From positions 6,944-70,943 of the forward strand of contig CAZYMB010000011.1 of assembly GCA_964648795.1 (NCBI GenBank): a DNA stretch of 64,000 bases, read 5' to 3'. Shown here in pieces: positions 6,857 to 15,419 of this stretch. The position numbers and the translations under genes were made by a program. Every line of letters begins with the position of its first letter. The stretch's first letter is position 1. The DNA is from JAHDDW01 sp964648795. GTDB taxonomy: Bacteria > Actinomycetota > Acidimicrobiia > Acidimicrobiales > SZUA-35. The notes under the pieces were generated by a model that saw only the letters and a program-made list of their open reading frames with translations, did not search any database and was not told where the DNA came from.

Positions 6857-7798
6857 TCACGAGTTGAGTTTTTCACGTCCATGTGGTGTATCCCACCCAG
6901 GGTCAGCGGGACCTAGTGGGATGACACCTGTTGGGTTTATGCTCTTGTGTACCCCGTAGTAGTGGGCTTTAACCTGATACCAGTCGATGGTCTCGCCAAA
7001 GCCTGGTGTTTGATACAAGTCTCTGCAATAACCCCATAAAGCGGGCATTTCGACGATCTTGTTTCGGTTGCACTTGAAGTGATTGTGGTACACAGCGTCA
7101 AAGCGAACCAAAGTGGCCCAAAGCCTGATATCTACCTGGGTAATAGTGTCTCCAACTAGATAGCGCTGGTTAGTAAGGCGCTCTTCGAGCCAATCAAGCC
7201 TTGAGAAGAGCACTTCGTAAGCTTCCTCATAAGGTGCTTGTTCTGATGCAAACCCGCACTTGTAAACTCCGTTGTTCACATCGTGAAAGATCAGTTCCGT
7301 TAGTTCTTCGATTTCATCTAAGTGTTGTGCAGGCCACAGGTCAGGGGCGTCTGGCTTGTGAAACTGAGCCCACTCTTTAGTCAAGTCTTTTTCTATGTCA
7401 AGAAAGTTGTTGGTAACGACACTCGTTGATTCGATGTCGACAATTGCGGGGACAGTGATTCCCTTGGGGTAGTCGGGGTAACGGTTGAAGAAAGCTTCCT
7501 GAAGTTTGTGAATGCCGAGTACTGGGTCAATGCCGTCTGGGTCCAAATGAAACTTCCAACTTGACTGATCATGCAGTGGCCCCGCCGTGCCTACGCTAAT
7601 AACATCTTCTAAACCGAGTAGTTTCAAAGTAATTAACGACCTATTAGCCCAAGGGCAAGCGTGGGCAACGATCAATCGATACTTCCCGGCCTCAACCTTC
7701 CAACCACCTGCACCATCGGTCGTGATCCGATCGCTGATGTAATCCATATCTCTGTCAAAAGAACCATCACTCATAGTTCGCAACGCTAGCAGGATCAT
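6857..7798 (-). CDS. Glutathionyl-hydroquinone reductase-like (Xi-class GST) protein
   Basis: Omega/Xi-type glutathione transferase fold of the YqjG/ECM4 family, whose members reduce glutathionyl-hydroquinones. The thioredoxin-fold site is HACPWANR near residues 47-53, with Cys48 as nucleophile; most members have CPWAHR, so Asn replaces His. Further family marks are GRYRL-like GKYRLIVAHACPWA, the internal VPAIVD, FHDVNNGVYKCGFA and the C-terminal INPTGVIPLGP. The second domain is helical, as in GSTs. Most actinobacteria make mycothiol rather than glutathione, so the natural thiol is uncertain. Starts at 7798 (used) and 7774 are both possible; the sequence MSDGSFDRD after 7774 looks like a more natural N terminus. 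Confidence 0.82.
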   Translation of the reverse strand: MILLALRTMSDGSFDRDMDYISDRITTDGAGGWKVEAGKYRLIVAHACPWANRSLITLKLLGLEDVISVGTAGPLHDQSSWKFHLDPDGIDPVLGIHKLQEAFFNRYPDYPKGITVPAIVDIESTSVVTNNFLDIEKDLTKEWAQFHKPDAPDLWPAQHLDEIEELTELIFHDVNNGVYKCGFASEQAPYEEAYEVLFSRLDWLEERLTNQRYLVGDTITQVDIRLWATLVRFDAVYHNHFKCNRNKIVEMPALWGYCRDLYQTPGFGETIDWYQVKAHYYGVHKSINPTGVIPLGPADPGWDTPHGREKLNS

Positions 7799-7878
7799 TC
7801 TGATTTGCTGAGATAGGCCGAAGATGAGAAATGCTAGAGATTTCCACCTATCGGTTTATGACCCGTGCTAAAAAATAG

Positions 7879-7971
7879 CTCAGCGACTATTTTAATCGCT
7901 GGGTTGATAAGCAAGATAAATAGTTTTATCTGCAGCCGTCTCTTGCTGTGCCGGCTGCAGATTTTGCTTAT
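7879..7971 (+). promoter_or_regulatory. Structured leader-like element with alternative hairpins
   Basis: Three hairpins can be drawn in a row: 7879-7886 with 7896-7903; AGATAAA (7914-7920) with TTTATCT (7925-7931); and a perfect 11-bp stem ATCTGCAGCCG (7928-7938) with CGGCTGCAGAT (7952-7962), followed by TTTTG. The second and third share 7928-7931 and exclude each other, as in an attenuator. An outer pair ATAAGCAA (7907-7914) / TTGCTTAT (7964-7971) adds a further pairing option. The element lies between divergent genes, 133 bases before the gene at 8104. The remainder of 7799-8103 shows no gene. Confidence 0.45.
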
Positions 7972-8103
7972 TTCACCCGAAATTGTGCACTAAATAAGCT
8001 CATTTACTACATCTATGTTTCGAAACGTAACAAATGGAATAGACACAGTTTGCTCTAGGTTGACTTCTTTCGTTGCGGAAATTACCACTAACAGGAGAAC
8101 AAC

Positions 8104-8243
8104 GTGGGAAAACTATTTGACATCGTAAAGAACAACCCGGTAGTAAGCGGTCTGGGTTTCTTAGTATTGGCCGGTGTAGGCGCATTCCTAGCATTCGGAG
8201 TATTCGGAATCCAAGCTGCATTCATTGATGATGTTGCAAGTGA
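8104..8243 (+). CDS. Small membrane-anchored protein, 3' end lost in gap
   Basis: Begins with GTG preceded by a good ribosome-binding site (AGGAG at about 8094-8098). The 46 readable residues are a short basic N terminus, one hydrophobic helix (about 12-37) and then FIDDVAS, after which the assembly gap begins. The arrangement and the FIDDV phrase match the N terminus of the DM13 protein at 6140, so this is probably a second anchored DM13-like protein, but the domain itself is not visible. The next sequence after the gap belongs to a gene on the other strand, so the missing part includes both 3' ends. Confidence 0.6.
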
Positions 8244-8343
8244 NNNNNNNNNNNNNNNNNNNNNNNNNNNNNNNNNNNNNNNNNNNNNNNNNNNNNNNNN
8301 NNNNNNNNNNNNNNNNNNNNNNNNNNNNNNNNNNNNNNNNNNN
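8244..8343. other. Assembly gap (100 N)
   Basis: A run of exactly 100 N, the usual placeholder for an unknown gap size. It cuts the 3' ends of two convergent genes. The flanking sequences show no shared overlap. Confidence 0.98.
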
Positions 8344-9230
8344 GCTCCTCTAACTCCAGAAGAATCGCCAAACTTGCTCTTTAATAGCTTGGTGTAGACA
8401 TGTTCGCTGAATACATACTTGCCCCATACGGCTGGAACAGCTTCGTATAGCTCGTCGACATTTGACATGCCGCCTCCAAGTACAATTGCATGTGGGTCAA
8501 TCATGTTTATGATCGAACCGAAGGCTCTTGCAGCACGGTCAACATACTTCTCGAAGTGAACTTTGGCATCGTCATCACCAGCTCGCATAGCCTCAACAAT
8601 AAGTTTGGCGTGTAGATCTTCATCGTCAACACCTTCGACATCACCTTGGAAGGTACTAGTGAAAGAATTGCCAGAAAGCCATTGCTCTATGCATTGAGGT
8701 CGACCACAATGACATTCTCTGCCTTTAATCTCACGCTCGGTTGCTTCGGGTAGTGAGTTATGGCCCCACTCGCCTGTAATCGAGTTTGCGCCTGTAACAA
8801 TTTGGCCGTTGACGATGAGCCCACCACCGACACCACTGCCGATGATTACAGCAAACACAATTGGCATACCGGCAGCTGCGCCATCGGTAGCTTCGGACAA
8901 TGCAAGACAGTTGGCATCATTGGAGATGCGGATCTCTTGACCCATAGCGGCCTCGAGGTCTTCCTTGATTGGTTTCCCATTTAGAATCGTTGCGTTCGAA
9001 CCTTGCAATAGTCCTGTTTCTAAACTTAGAGAGCCTGGCGTTGCGATACCGACCGTGCCTTCTTCGCCAACTGATGAGGCAGCATCTTTGACCATCTTCG
9101 CCATGTTGGTAACATTGGCATCGTAACTCTCTTTGTCAGTGGCGATCCGCTCTCGTAGCTTTTCATTGCCATCATCGTCTAAGGCGATAATTTCAATTTT
9201 CGTTCCGCCCATATCTATACCAAATCTCAT
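8344..9230 (-). CDS. ROK-family sugar kinase (fructokinase-like), 3' end lost in gap
   Basis: Sugar kinase of the ROK family, most like bacterial manno(fructo)kinases. Visible are the phosphate-binding MRFGIDMGGTK at the N terminus, ISNDANCLALSEA with the catalytic Asp, the GSGVGGGLIVNG loop, ITGEWGHNSLP and the zinc-binding ECHCGRPQCIEQWLSG. The reading frame ends at the assembly gap after VRG, close to the expected end, so only a short C-terminal piece is missing. The ATG at 9230 matches related enzymes; a GTG three codons upstream is possible. It is divergent from the mannitol dehydrogenase gene with 77 bases between them. In this context the likely reaction is fructose to fructose 6-phosphate. 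Confidence 0.85.
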
Positions 9231-9307
9231 GCCGGCCACTCTAGCAGTTATTCACCAAAGGGCCGTTTCGTTTTGTCTCTTGGCCAAGTTTGGTCTAAGG
9301 TCTCGCT

Positions 9308-10786
9308 ATGGAAAATTCAGCAAACCCAATGGAACTATCAAACGACGCTCTGGAATCGCTTGAAGACAGTACAAACCCACCGAAGTACAGTCGAACAGGC
9401 GCGAACCGTGAAGTACATATGAGTCTTGGGGGGTTCCATAGATCCCATCAGGCCTACTATTTAGACCAACTGAATCGTAAGGGTGACTCCGGCTGGATGA
9501 TCACCGCCATTGGTTTAATGCCTCAAGATGAAGACAAGATTAAACAACTTCGCTCTCAAGATGGCCTGTACTCATTATTAATGAGAAGCACAAAAGAGAA
9601 CGTGCTTAATGTTGTGGGCTCTATAAATGAGGTATTGCATGCGCCAAGCGAGCAGGCAACAGTCTTAGAACGCTTAGCCGACCCGGCAACAAAAGTTCTG
9701 TCCCTTACTATTACAGAGAAGGGTTACAGCTATGACGAGACCGGCAACCTAGACGAGAGCAACAATTTTATTGCCGCGGACGTTAAGTCTCCGGATTCTC
9801 CTAAGTCTGCTCTTGGTTATATCGTTGCAGGGCTTAAGTTAAGAAGAGATGCAGGCGTCGAGCCTTACACCGTTGTCTCGTGTGACAACTTGCCGACTAA
9901 CGGCGAGCTTACAGAGAAGCTCGTTCTTCAGTACGCAGAATTAGTTGACGCTGACTTGGCTGCTTGGATTAAAGACAACGTGAAGTTTCCTAACTCTATG
10001 GTCGATCGAATCACACCAGTAACCACCGACCCTATTAAAGATATGGTGCGAGATGATTTTGGAATCATCGATGAGTATCCGGTTGTGTCTGAAGATTTCA
10101 TCCAGTGGGTTCTAGAAGATAAGTTCTGTAATGACCGACCGGCTTGGGAAGATGTTGGCGTACAAGTTGTTCCAGATGCTGAACCCTATGAGATCATGAA
10201 AGTGAGACTTCTAAATGGAAGTCACTCAATGCTTGCTTACATGTCATACCTTATGGGCTACCGTGAAGTCGATACTGCAATGGCGGACCCAATGATTACA
10301 GAGTTCGTTCGACGTTACATGGAAGAAGAAGTTTTACCTTCAGTTCCCGATGTGCCAGGAATGGATTTATCAGAGTACCGACCAACTCTGATTGAACGAT
10401 TTGCTAACCCTGCAATCTCAGATCAGATTCAGCGACTTGCAGAGGACGGCTCAACGAAAATCCCTAATGCTGTCTTCTCGTTCTTGACCGGTCACTTAGA
10501 AACTGGAGCGAAGATTGATCTAACAGTGTTTGCATTGGCATGTTGGTTTAGATATTTGCAATCCTCTGATGAACAAGGGGAGTCGATCGACATCAATGAC
10601 CCTCGCTCGGCAGAACTTATTGCGGCAGCTAAGAGCGACACACCTGTAGAGTCTCTACTGGCAATCGAACCAGTCTTTGGGGCGCTTGGGACTAACGACG
10701 GTTTTGTAACAAAGATGAACACAGCTTTGGACAAAATATCTGCAGAAGGCACTAAAGTCGCACTAGAAAAACTATTAGCTGGGTAG
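9308..10786 (+). CDS. Mannitol 2-dehydrogenase-family polyol dehydrogenase
   Basis: Long-chain NAD-dependent polyol dehydrogenase that oxidises mannitol to fructose, or a related hexitol/hexuronate. The 492-residue length is typical. Seen are the nucleotide-binding-side motif GGFHRSHQAYYLDQL near residues 41-55, the family phrases SCDNLPTNGE and MVDRITPVT, and the catalytic signature KVRLLNGSHSMLAY with the Lys, Asn and His of the K-x4-N-x2-H pattern. Family members include mannitol, arabinitol and fructuronate reductases; mannitol is favoured because a fructokinase-like gene and a sorbitol/mannitol-type ABC importer flank it. It is followed by a clear promoter for the transporter, so the two are probably separate transcripts. 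Confidence 0.88.
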   Translation: MENSANPMELSNDALESLEDSTNPPKYSRTGANREVHMSLGGFHRSHQAYYLDQLNRKGDSGWMITAIGLMPQDEDKIKQLRSQDGLYSLLMRSTKENVLNVVGSINEVLHAPSEQATVLERLADPATKVLSLTITEKGYSYDETGNLDESNNFIAADVKSPDSPKSALGYIVAGLKLRRDAGVEPYTVVSCDNLPTNGELTEKLVLQYAELVDADLAAWIKDNVKFPNSMVDRITPVTTDPIKDMVRDDFGIIDEYPVVSEDFIQWVLEDKFCNDRPAWEDVGVQVVPDAEPYEIMKVRLLNGSHSMLAYMSYLMGYREVDTAMADPMITEFVRRYMEEEVLPSVPDVPGMDLSEYRPTLIERFANPAISDQIQRLAEDGSTKIPNAVFSFLTGHLETGAKIDLTVFALACWFRYLQSSDEQGESIDINDPRSAELIAAAKSDTPVESLLAIEPVFGALGTNDGFVTKMNTALDKISAEGTKVALEKLLAG

Positions 10787-10822
10787 AACTACACGCTCTA
10801 ATGTTACAAAAATGCCAATGAA

Positions 10823-10851
10823 TTGACACGACTAGACGCCCTGCCTATAGT
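10823..10851 (+). promoter_or_regulatory. Sigma-70-type promoter of the polyol ABC operon
   Basis: TTGACA at 10823-10828 and TATAGT at 10846-10851 are separated by 17 bases, the optimal spacing. It lies about 55 bases before the ATG of the substrate-binding protein and after the stop of the dehydrogenase gene. Confidence 0.7.
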
Positions 10852-10905
10852 CCGTAACACTCGAAATCTCTAAATGGTTTCGGGTATAAGAAAGGTATTA
10901 GATAC

Positions 10906-12312
10906 ATGAACCAAGCACAGCAAGGTAAAAAACCGCTGTTGACATTGCTTGCCGTTCTTGCATCACTCTTCCTCATAGCTGCGGCTTGTGGTAGTGATAG
11001 TGCAGACGGTGATGACGGTGATGACAGTGGTGAAGATGGTGGTGACGGTGAAGGCCGTTCCATTAACGTAGCTATTGTCGAAAACGGCAATATGGAAGAT
11101 ATCGCGGAGCTTACTCCTGATCTCTTCACAGCCGAAACCGGCATTGAAGTGAACTACACACTTCTTGATGAGGCGACAATTCGCCAACTAGTAACCCGTG
11201 AAGTCGGTGGTGGAGAAACAGACGAAGAAGGAAACTTTGACGTTGTAATGGTAGGTCTTTATGACACACCTCAGTTCGCCGCAACCGGTGGTATTACACC
11301 TCTAGATTCATTCTTTGAAGGTGATGATGAGTGGAATGTCGATGACATTACATCTTCAGTTCGTGACGGACTAACATTCGAAGACGAACTATATGCAGCT
11401 CCTTTCTATGCTGAGAGCTCATTCATCATGTACCGAGCTGACGTACTGGAAGAAGCAGGACTAGAATTTTCTGAGAACCCAACGTGGCAAGAAGTAGCTG
11501 AGATTGCTCAAGCTATTGACACTGACGAGCGTGCAGGTATCTGTCTACGTGGTCAGCCAGGCTGGGGTAACTTAGGAGCTTCATTCACTACAGTTCTAAA
11601 CACCTTTGGTGGAACTTGGTGGGAAGCAAATGAAGATGGCACACCAGGTGCAGCACAAGTTGATCAACCAGAATTCCGCGAAGCGCTTGAGTTCTACATT
11701 GATCTTCTAGATACAGCTGGACAGGATGACCCAACTTCTGTGAACTTCCCAGAATGTCTATCTCTATACCAGAACGATCAGGTTGCTATGTGGTACGACG
11801 CTACTGTAGCTGCTGGTTTCGTTCAGACTGAAGGCGCAGGCGCAGGTGTATCTGCTTTCGCTCCGGCTCCAGTTGTAGACACAGACTCTTCAGGTTGGCT
11901 ATGGTCTTGGAACCTAGCTATCCCTGAAGCTACTGAAGACAAAGACACTGCTTGGGAATTCGTACGATGGGCTACAAGCTCTGAATACCTAGAAGCTGCT
12001 GGTGCAGACGAAAGAGTTGGTTGGGCAACAGTTCCTCCAGGAGCTCGTGTTTCTCTATACGAGAACGAAGAGTACCTAGCGGCTGCTGACACATTTGCAT
12101 CTGCAACTCTTGCTTCACTAGAAGCTGCTGATCCAGTGAACCCAGGAACATCACCTCGACCAGGTCTTGGTGGAGTCCAGTTCGTTGGTATTCCAGAGTG
12201 GCAAGACATTGGTAACCGTTGCACAGAGCGTCTTGCAGACGCAATCGCTGGCGAAGATATCGACGCCGCAATTGCTGACTGTCAGGAAATTGCATCTGAG
12301 GTAAGCCAGTAA
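10906..12312 (+). CDS. ABC polyol/sugar transporter substrate-binding lipoprotein
   Basis: Extracellular solute-binding protein of the family-1 (MalE-like) type, expected to capture a sugar alcohol outside the membrane. The 468-residue product has a signal peptide ending in a lipobox AAACG at about residue 29, then a low-complexity Asp/Gly/Glu linker and the binding fold, with TAETGIEVNY, DVVMVGLYDTPQFAATGGI, YAAPFYAESSFIMYRADVLEEAGL and a C-terminal region rich in aromatic residues that could line a sugar site. It is the first gene of a four-gene set, with one base separating its stop from the next start. Similarity to SmoE-like sorbitol/mannitol binding proteins together with the flanking dehydrogenase suggests mannitol as ligand. 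Confidence 0.87.
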   Translation: MNQAQQGKKPLLTLLAVLASLFLIAAACGSDSADGDDGDDSGEDGGDGEGRSINVAIVENGNMEDIAELTPDLFTAETGIEVNYTLLDEATIRQLVTREVGGGETDEEGNFDVVMVGLYDTPQFAATGGITPLDSFFEGDDEWNVDDITSSVRDGLTFEDELYAAPFYAESSFIMYRADVLEEAGLEFSENPTWQEVAEIAQAIDTDERAGICLRGQPGWGNLGASFTTVLNTFGGTWWEANEDGTPGAAQVDQPEFREALEFYIDLLDTAGQDDPTSVNFPECLSLYQNDQVAMWYDATVAAGFVQTEGAGAGVSAFAPAPVVDTDSSGWLWSWNLAIPEATEDKDTAWEFVRWATSSEYLEAAGADERVGWATVPPGARVSLYENEEYLAAADTFASATLASLEAADPVNPGTSPRPGLGGVQFVGIPEWQDIGNRCTERLADAIAGEDIDAAIADCQEIASEVSQ

Positions 12313-12313
12313 T

Positions 12314-13276
12314 ATGACAACAGTCACTGCAGAAGAAACACCCGATATAGGGTCGTCTGTAGATGGCGCATCGAAGCCGTCGTCGTCACCGTTCTCGAAA
12401 GAGGCGTGGCGACGACGGGCTCCGTTGTTACCCGCTCTACTGTTCACGATTGTTGTCACACAGGTACCGTTCCTGTTCAGCATTTACTATTCGTTAACAG
12501 ATTGGCGGTTCTTAATTCCTGATAGCCGGACGATAGTCTGGTTCCAGAACTTTATAGACCTACTGCCTGGTATGGGAAGTAGTGCTATTAGTGGTGAAGT
12601 TTGGACCACAGTCTCAATGACAGCACTATCGGTAGGTCTTGCACTAGTGATAGGCCTTGGTCTCGCCGTCTTGCTGGACCGCAAATTCTTTGGGCAGGGT
12701 TTCATTAGAACCCTCCTTATTACACCCTTCCTCGTAACCCCTGTGGTTGCATCGCTCGTATGGAGCAATCAATTCTTTGGACCAGCCTTCGGTGTAATCA
12801 ACTGGCTGGTCACCATGTTTAAGGACGACCCGATCGAATTCACAGGTAGCCACGCTTTCTTATCTGTGGTCATCGTGATCGTTTGGCAATGGGCCCCATT
12901 CATGATGCTCATTCTGCTCGCCGGTCTTCAGAGCCAGGACAGCTCGGTACTCGAAGCAGCACGTGTTGACGGTGCTGGTAGATGGGCGACTTTCCGTTAC
13001 ATAACAGTTCCTCACCTATACCGCTACATTCAGCTTGGGATATTGCTCGGTATCGTTTATATCTCTCAGGTCTTTGACCATATTCAGGTAATTACAGGTG
13101 GTCGTGGTGGAACGAAGAACCTTGCGTTCCTAGTGTTTGAATCTTCTATTGGTGGTGGCTTCAGGTTCGGTCAAGCCTCGGCACAAGCAGTCTTTACCGT
13201 GATTCTTTCAATAATTGTTGCCACGCTTCTTCTTAGAGGACTAAGAAGCCTTTTAGCAGATGGAGATGGAGTATGA
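12314..13276 (+). CDS. ABC polyol transporter permease (first subunit)
   Basis: Inner-membrane permease of the MalF/UgpA type. The 320-residue product has six hydrophobic helices and the cytoplasmic EAA loop EAARVDGAGRWATFRYITVPHL near residues 215-236 that contacts the ATPase. A proline- and arginine-rich cytosolic N terminus of about 40 residues precedes the first helix. The start follows the binding-protein stop by one base and its stop overlaps the next permease by four bases, so the genes are translationally coupled. It would form a heterodimer with the following permease. Confidence 0.88.
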   Translation: MTTVTAEETPDIGSSVDGASKPSSSPFSKEAWRRRAPLLPALLFTIVVTQVPFLFSIYYSLTDWRFLIPDSRTIVWFQNFIDLLPGMGSSAISGEVWTTVSMTALSVGLALVIGLGLAVLLDRKFFGQGFIRTLLITPFLVTPVVASLVWSNQFFGPAFGVINWLVTMFKDDPIEFTGSHAFLSVVIVIVWQWAPFMMLILLAGLQSQDSSVLEAARVDGAGRWATFRYITVPHLYRYIQLGILLGIVYISQVFDHIQVITGGRGGTKNLAFLVFESSIGGGFRFGQASAQAVFTVILSIIVATLLLRGLRSLLADGDGV

Positions 13277-14151
13277 CAGCAGTCGCTGAAAAGGTGGAAA
13301 CTAGTACAGCTACCAAGAAGCCTAAGACTGGTGGACTCGGTGGGATATTCACTACTGGGTTCACATGGTTTGTAGGACTACTACTCTTCTTTCCAATCTT
13401 TTGGATGGTCCTGAACTCGTTCAAGACCGAAGCTGAGGCGAATGGTGACCCTGTTCTACTCTTCGAGCCAACACTCGAGAACTTTGGAGAGGTTACAGAG
13501 ACAATTCCTGGAATTCCAAGTTTCTGGGAAGCAGTAACAGCTTCAGTTGTCATCGTCTTAGGCTCAACCCTGGTCGTTATGTTGTTAGCAATTCCGGCTG
13601 CATATGCGTTGTCCATTGCTCGTGTTCCCAAGTGGAGAGACATTTTGTTCTTCTTCATCTCAACCAAGTTCTTACCCGTAGTTGCGGCGATCCTGCCTTT
13701 GTTCATCATTTTTGAAGAATTAGATCTAACTAATGGCCCACTAGGCCTGGGCATTCTGTATACAGCACTTAACTTACCTCTTGCAGTTTGGATGCTTCGT
13801 TCATTCTTTGCAGACGTTCCTAAGGAGCTGATAGAGGCGTCGCGTATTGACGGAGCAAGCTTGTTTACACAACTTCGCTCGGTAATCTTGCCAGTGATTG
13901 CGCCTGGTGTTGCGGCAACTGCCCTCTTGTGCTTTATCTTCGCATGGAACGAATTCTTCTTGGCTGTTCAGCTCAACATTACCGATTGGCAGACCCTGCC
14001 TGTATGGGTAACTAGTGAGATCGACACTAGAGGTCAGTTTATTGCTAAGCTTTCGGCGGCTTCAACGCTCGCTACTTTGCCAGTAATTCTGGCTGGTTGG
14101 GTTGCTCAGAAGCGTATGATTCGTGGTCTTGCACTTGGTGCGATTAAGTAA
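13273..14151 (+). CDS. ABC polyol transporter permease (second subunit)
   Basis: Inner-membrane permease of the MalG/UgpE type, partner of the preceding subunit. The 292-residue product has six predicted helices and the EAA loop EASRIDGASLFTQLRSVILP near residues 187-206. The segment NSFKTEAEANGDP after the first helix is typical of this subunit type. It starts inside the stop codon region of the first permease (ATGA overlap) and is followed after 27 bases by the ATPase gene. Confidence 0.88.
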   Translation: MTAVAEKVETSTATKKPKTGGLGGIFTTGFTWFVGLLLFFPIFWMVLNSFKTEAEANGDPVLLFEPTLENFGEVTETIPGIPSFWEAVTASVVIVLGSTLVVMLLAIPAAYALSIARVPKWRDILFFFISTKFLPVVAAILPLFIIFEELDLTNGPLGLGILYTALNLPLAVWMLRSFFADVPKELIEASRIDGASLFTQLRSVILPVIAPGVAATALLCFIFAWNEFFLAVQLNITDWQTLPVWVTSEIDTRGQFIAKLSAASTLATLPVILAGWVAQKRMIRGLALGAIK

Positions 14152-14178
14152 ATGTTATTCCTGAGGGAAGGTTTTTAA

Positions 14179-15246
14179 GTGTCTGAAGTTAAGTATAAAG
14201 ATGTAGATATGAGGTACGCAGGGGCAGAAGACCTTGCAGTGAAGAACCTCAATCTAGATATAGCGAGCGGTGAGTTACTGGTACTTGTAGGGCCTTCCGG
14301 TTCCGGTAAGTCAACAGCGTTACGTTTGCTTGCTGGTCTAGAAGAAGCTGAGTCAGGCAGTATCACTATTGATGGTAATGACGTCACTTGGGCAGAGCCA
14401 CAAGCACGAGACATTGCCATGGTCTTCCAGAACTACGCTCTATACCCACAGATGACCGTGGCTGCAAACATGGCATTTGCTCTAAAGCAGAGAGATATTC
14501 CAGAAGCTGAACGCAGGCGTCGTGTTGAAGAAGCTGCCAAAATTCTAGATCTAAGCGAATACCTGGATCGTAAGCCTAAGAGCCTTTCTGGTGGTCAGCG
14601 TCAGCGTGTAGCGATGGGCCGAGCCATCGTGCGAGAGCCTTCAGTGTTCTTAATGGACGAGCCTTTGTCTAACCTTGACGCTAAGTTGAGAGTTCAAACC
14701 AGAACACAGCTAGTCGATCTTCAAGCACGTCTTGATACGACGACTGTGTATGTAACTCACGACCAGGTTGAAGCGATGACAATGGGACACAGAGTGGCTG
14801 TCTTAGACGGTGGTGTTCTGCAGCAAGTGGATACGCCAAAGAAGCTTTACGAACAACCAGCAAACACTTTCGTAGCTGGGTTCATTGGTTCACCAGCAAT
14901 GAACCTCTTCGAGGTTGCTAGATCTTCCGATGGTTTCAAATTTGCTGGGCAAGACATCAAGTTCTCAAGTGACAGCAAAGAATGGAAGAGCGGAGCTAAT
15001 AAGGCAATCGCCGGTATCCGCCCTGAAGATCTAAAGCTCTCTAAGGACGGTATCAACGGCCAGGTCAAGGTCGTCGAAGACCTTGGCGCAGAATCATATG
15101 TTCACTGCATAGTGAACCACAACGGCAGCGAACTAGACCTAGTTGTGCGCCAGACAGGCTCTGCCGTAGCACGACGTGGTGAGCAAGTCCGCATAGCGTT
15201 TGATGACTCTTGGCACATGTTCAGCCCAGAAGGCCAAAGGGTCTAG
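14179..15246 (+). CDS. ABC polyol transporter ATP-binding protein (UgpC/MsmK/SmoK type)
   Basis: ATPase that powers the importer. The 355-residue product has Walker A GPSGSGKST (38-46), Q-loop VFQNYALYP, signature LSGGQRQRVAMGRA (136-149), Walker B FLMDEP (157-162) with D-loop SNLDAKLR, and the switch His in VTHDQVEAMTMG. The C-terminal 120 residues form the regulatory OB-fold typical of the MalK/UgpC subfamily, with GIRPEDLKL. The start is GTG. Family members often serve several carbohydrate importers, so substrate cannot be taken from this subunit alone. No transcriptional regulator gene is present in the locus. Confidence 0.9.
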   Translation: MSEVKYKDVDMRYAGAEDLAVKNLNLDIASGELLVLVGPSGSGKSTALRLLAGLEEAESGSITIDGNDVTWAEPQARDIAMVFQNYALYPQMTVAANMAFALKQRDIPEAERRRRVEEAAKILDLSEYLDRKPKSLSGGQRQRVAMGRAIVREPSVFLMDEPLSNLDAKLRVQTRTQLVDLQARLDTTTVYVTHDQVEAMTMGHRVAVLDGGVLQQVDTPKKLYEQPANTFVAGFIGSPAMNLFEVARSSDGFKFAGQDIKFSSDSKEWKSGANKAIAGIRPEDLKLSKDGINGQVKVVEDLGAESYVHCIVNHNGSELDLVVRQTGSAVARRGEQVRIAFDDSWHMFSPEGQRV

Positions 15247-15379
15247 ACGCTCTTCGTCACCTTTGGAGAGCAATAGCGCAATTAGCCAATTCCATCGCCA
15301 TATTTGGTTGGGAGTTGGATAAGCCGCGATATCCTTAGCAGTTGCTAATGAACTGACTAGCTTGAGCGGTTCATAGTCG

Positions 15380-15397
15380 GGCTACAAGAGTGTAGCC
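15380..15397 (+). promoter_or_regulatory. Leader hairpin upstream of rpsP
   Basis: GGCTACA (15380-15386) pairs with TGTAGCC (15391-15397) around the loop AGAG, 23 bases before the GTG start of rpsP. No T-run follows, so it is probably a leader stem rather than a terminator. It could belong to the control of the ribosomal operon. Confidence 0.4.
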
Positions 15398-15419
15398 ATA
15401 GCTATAGAAGGAAATCTTT

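Noticed and set aside
8088..9239. One continuous minus-strand gene across the N run
   Set aside because: The part left of the gap is antisense to a well-supported plus-strand start with a ribosome-binding site; only the right part is a ROK kinase.
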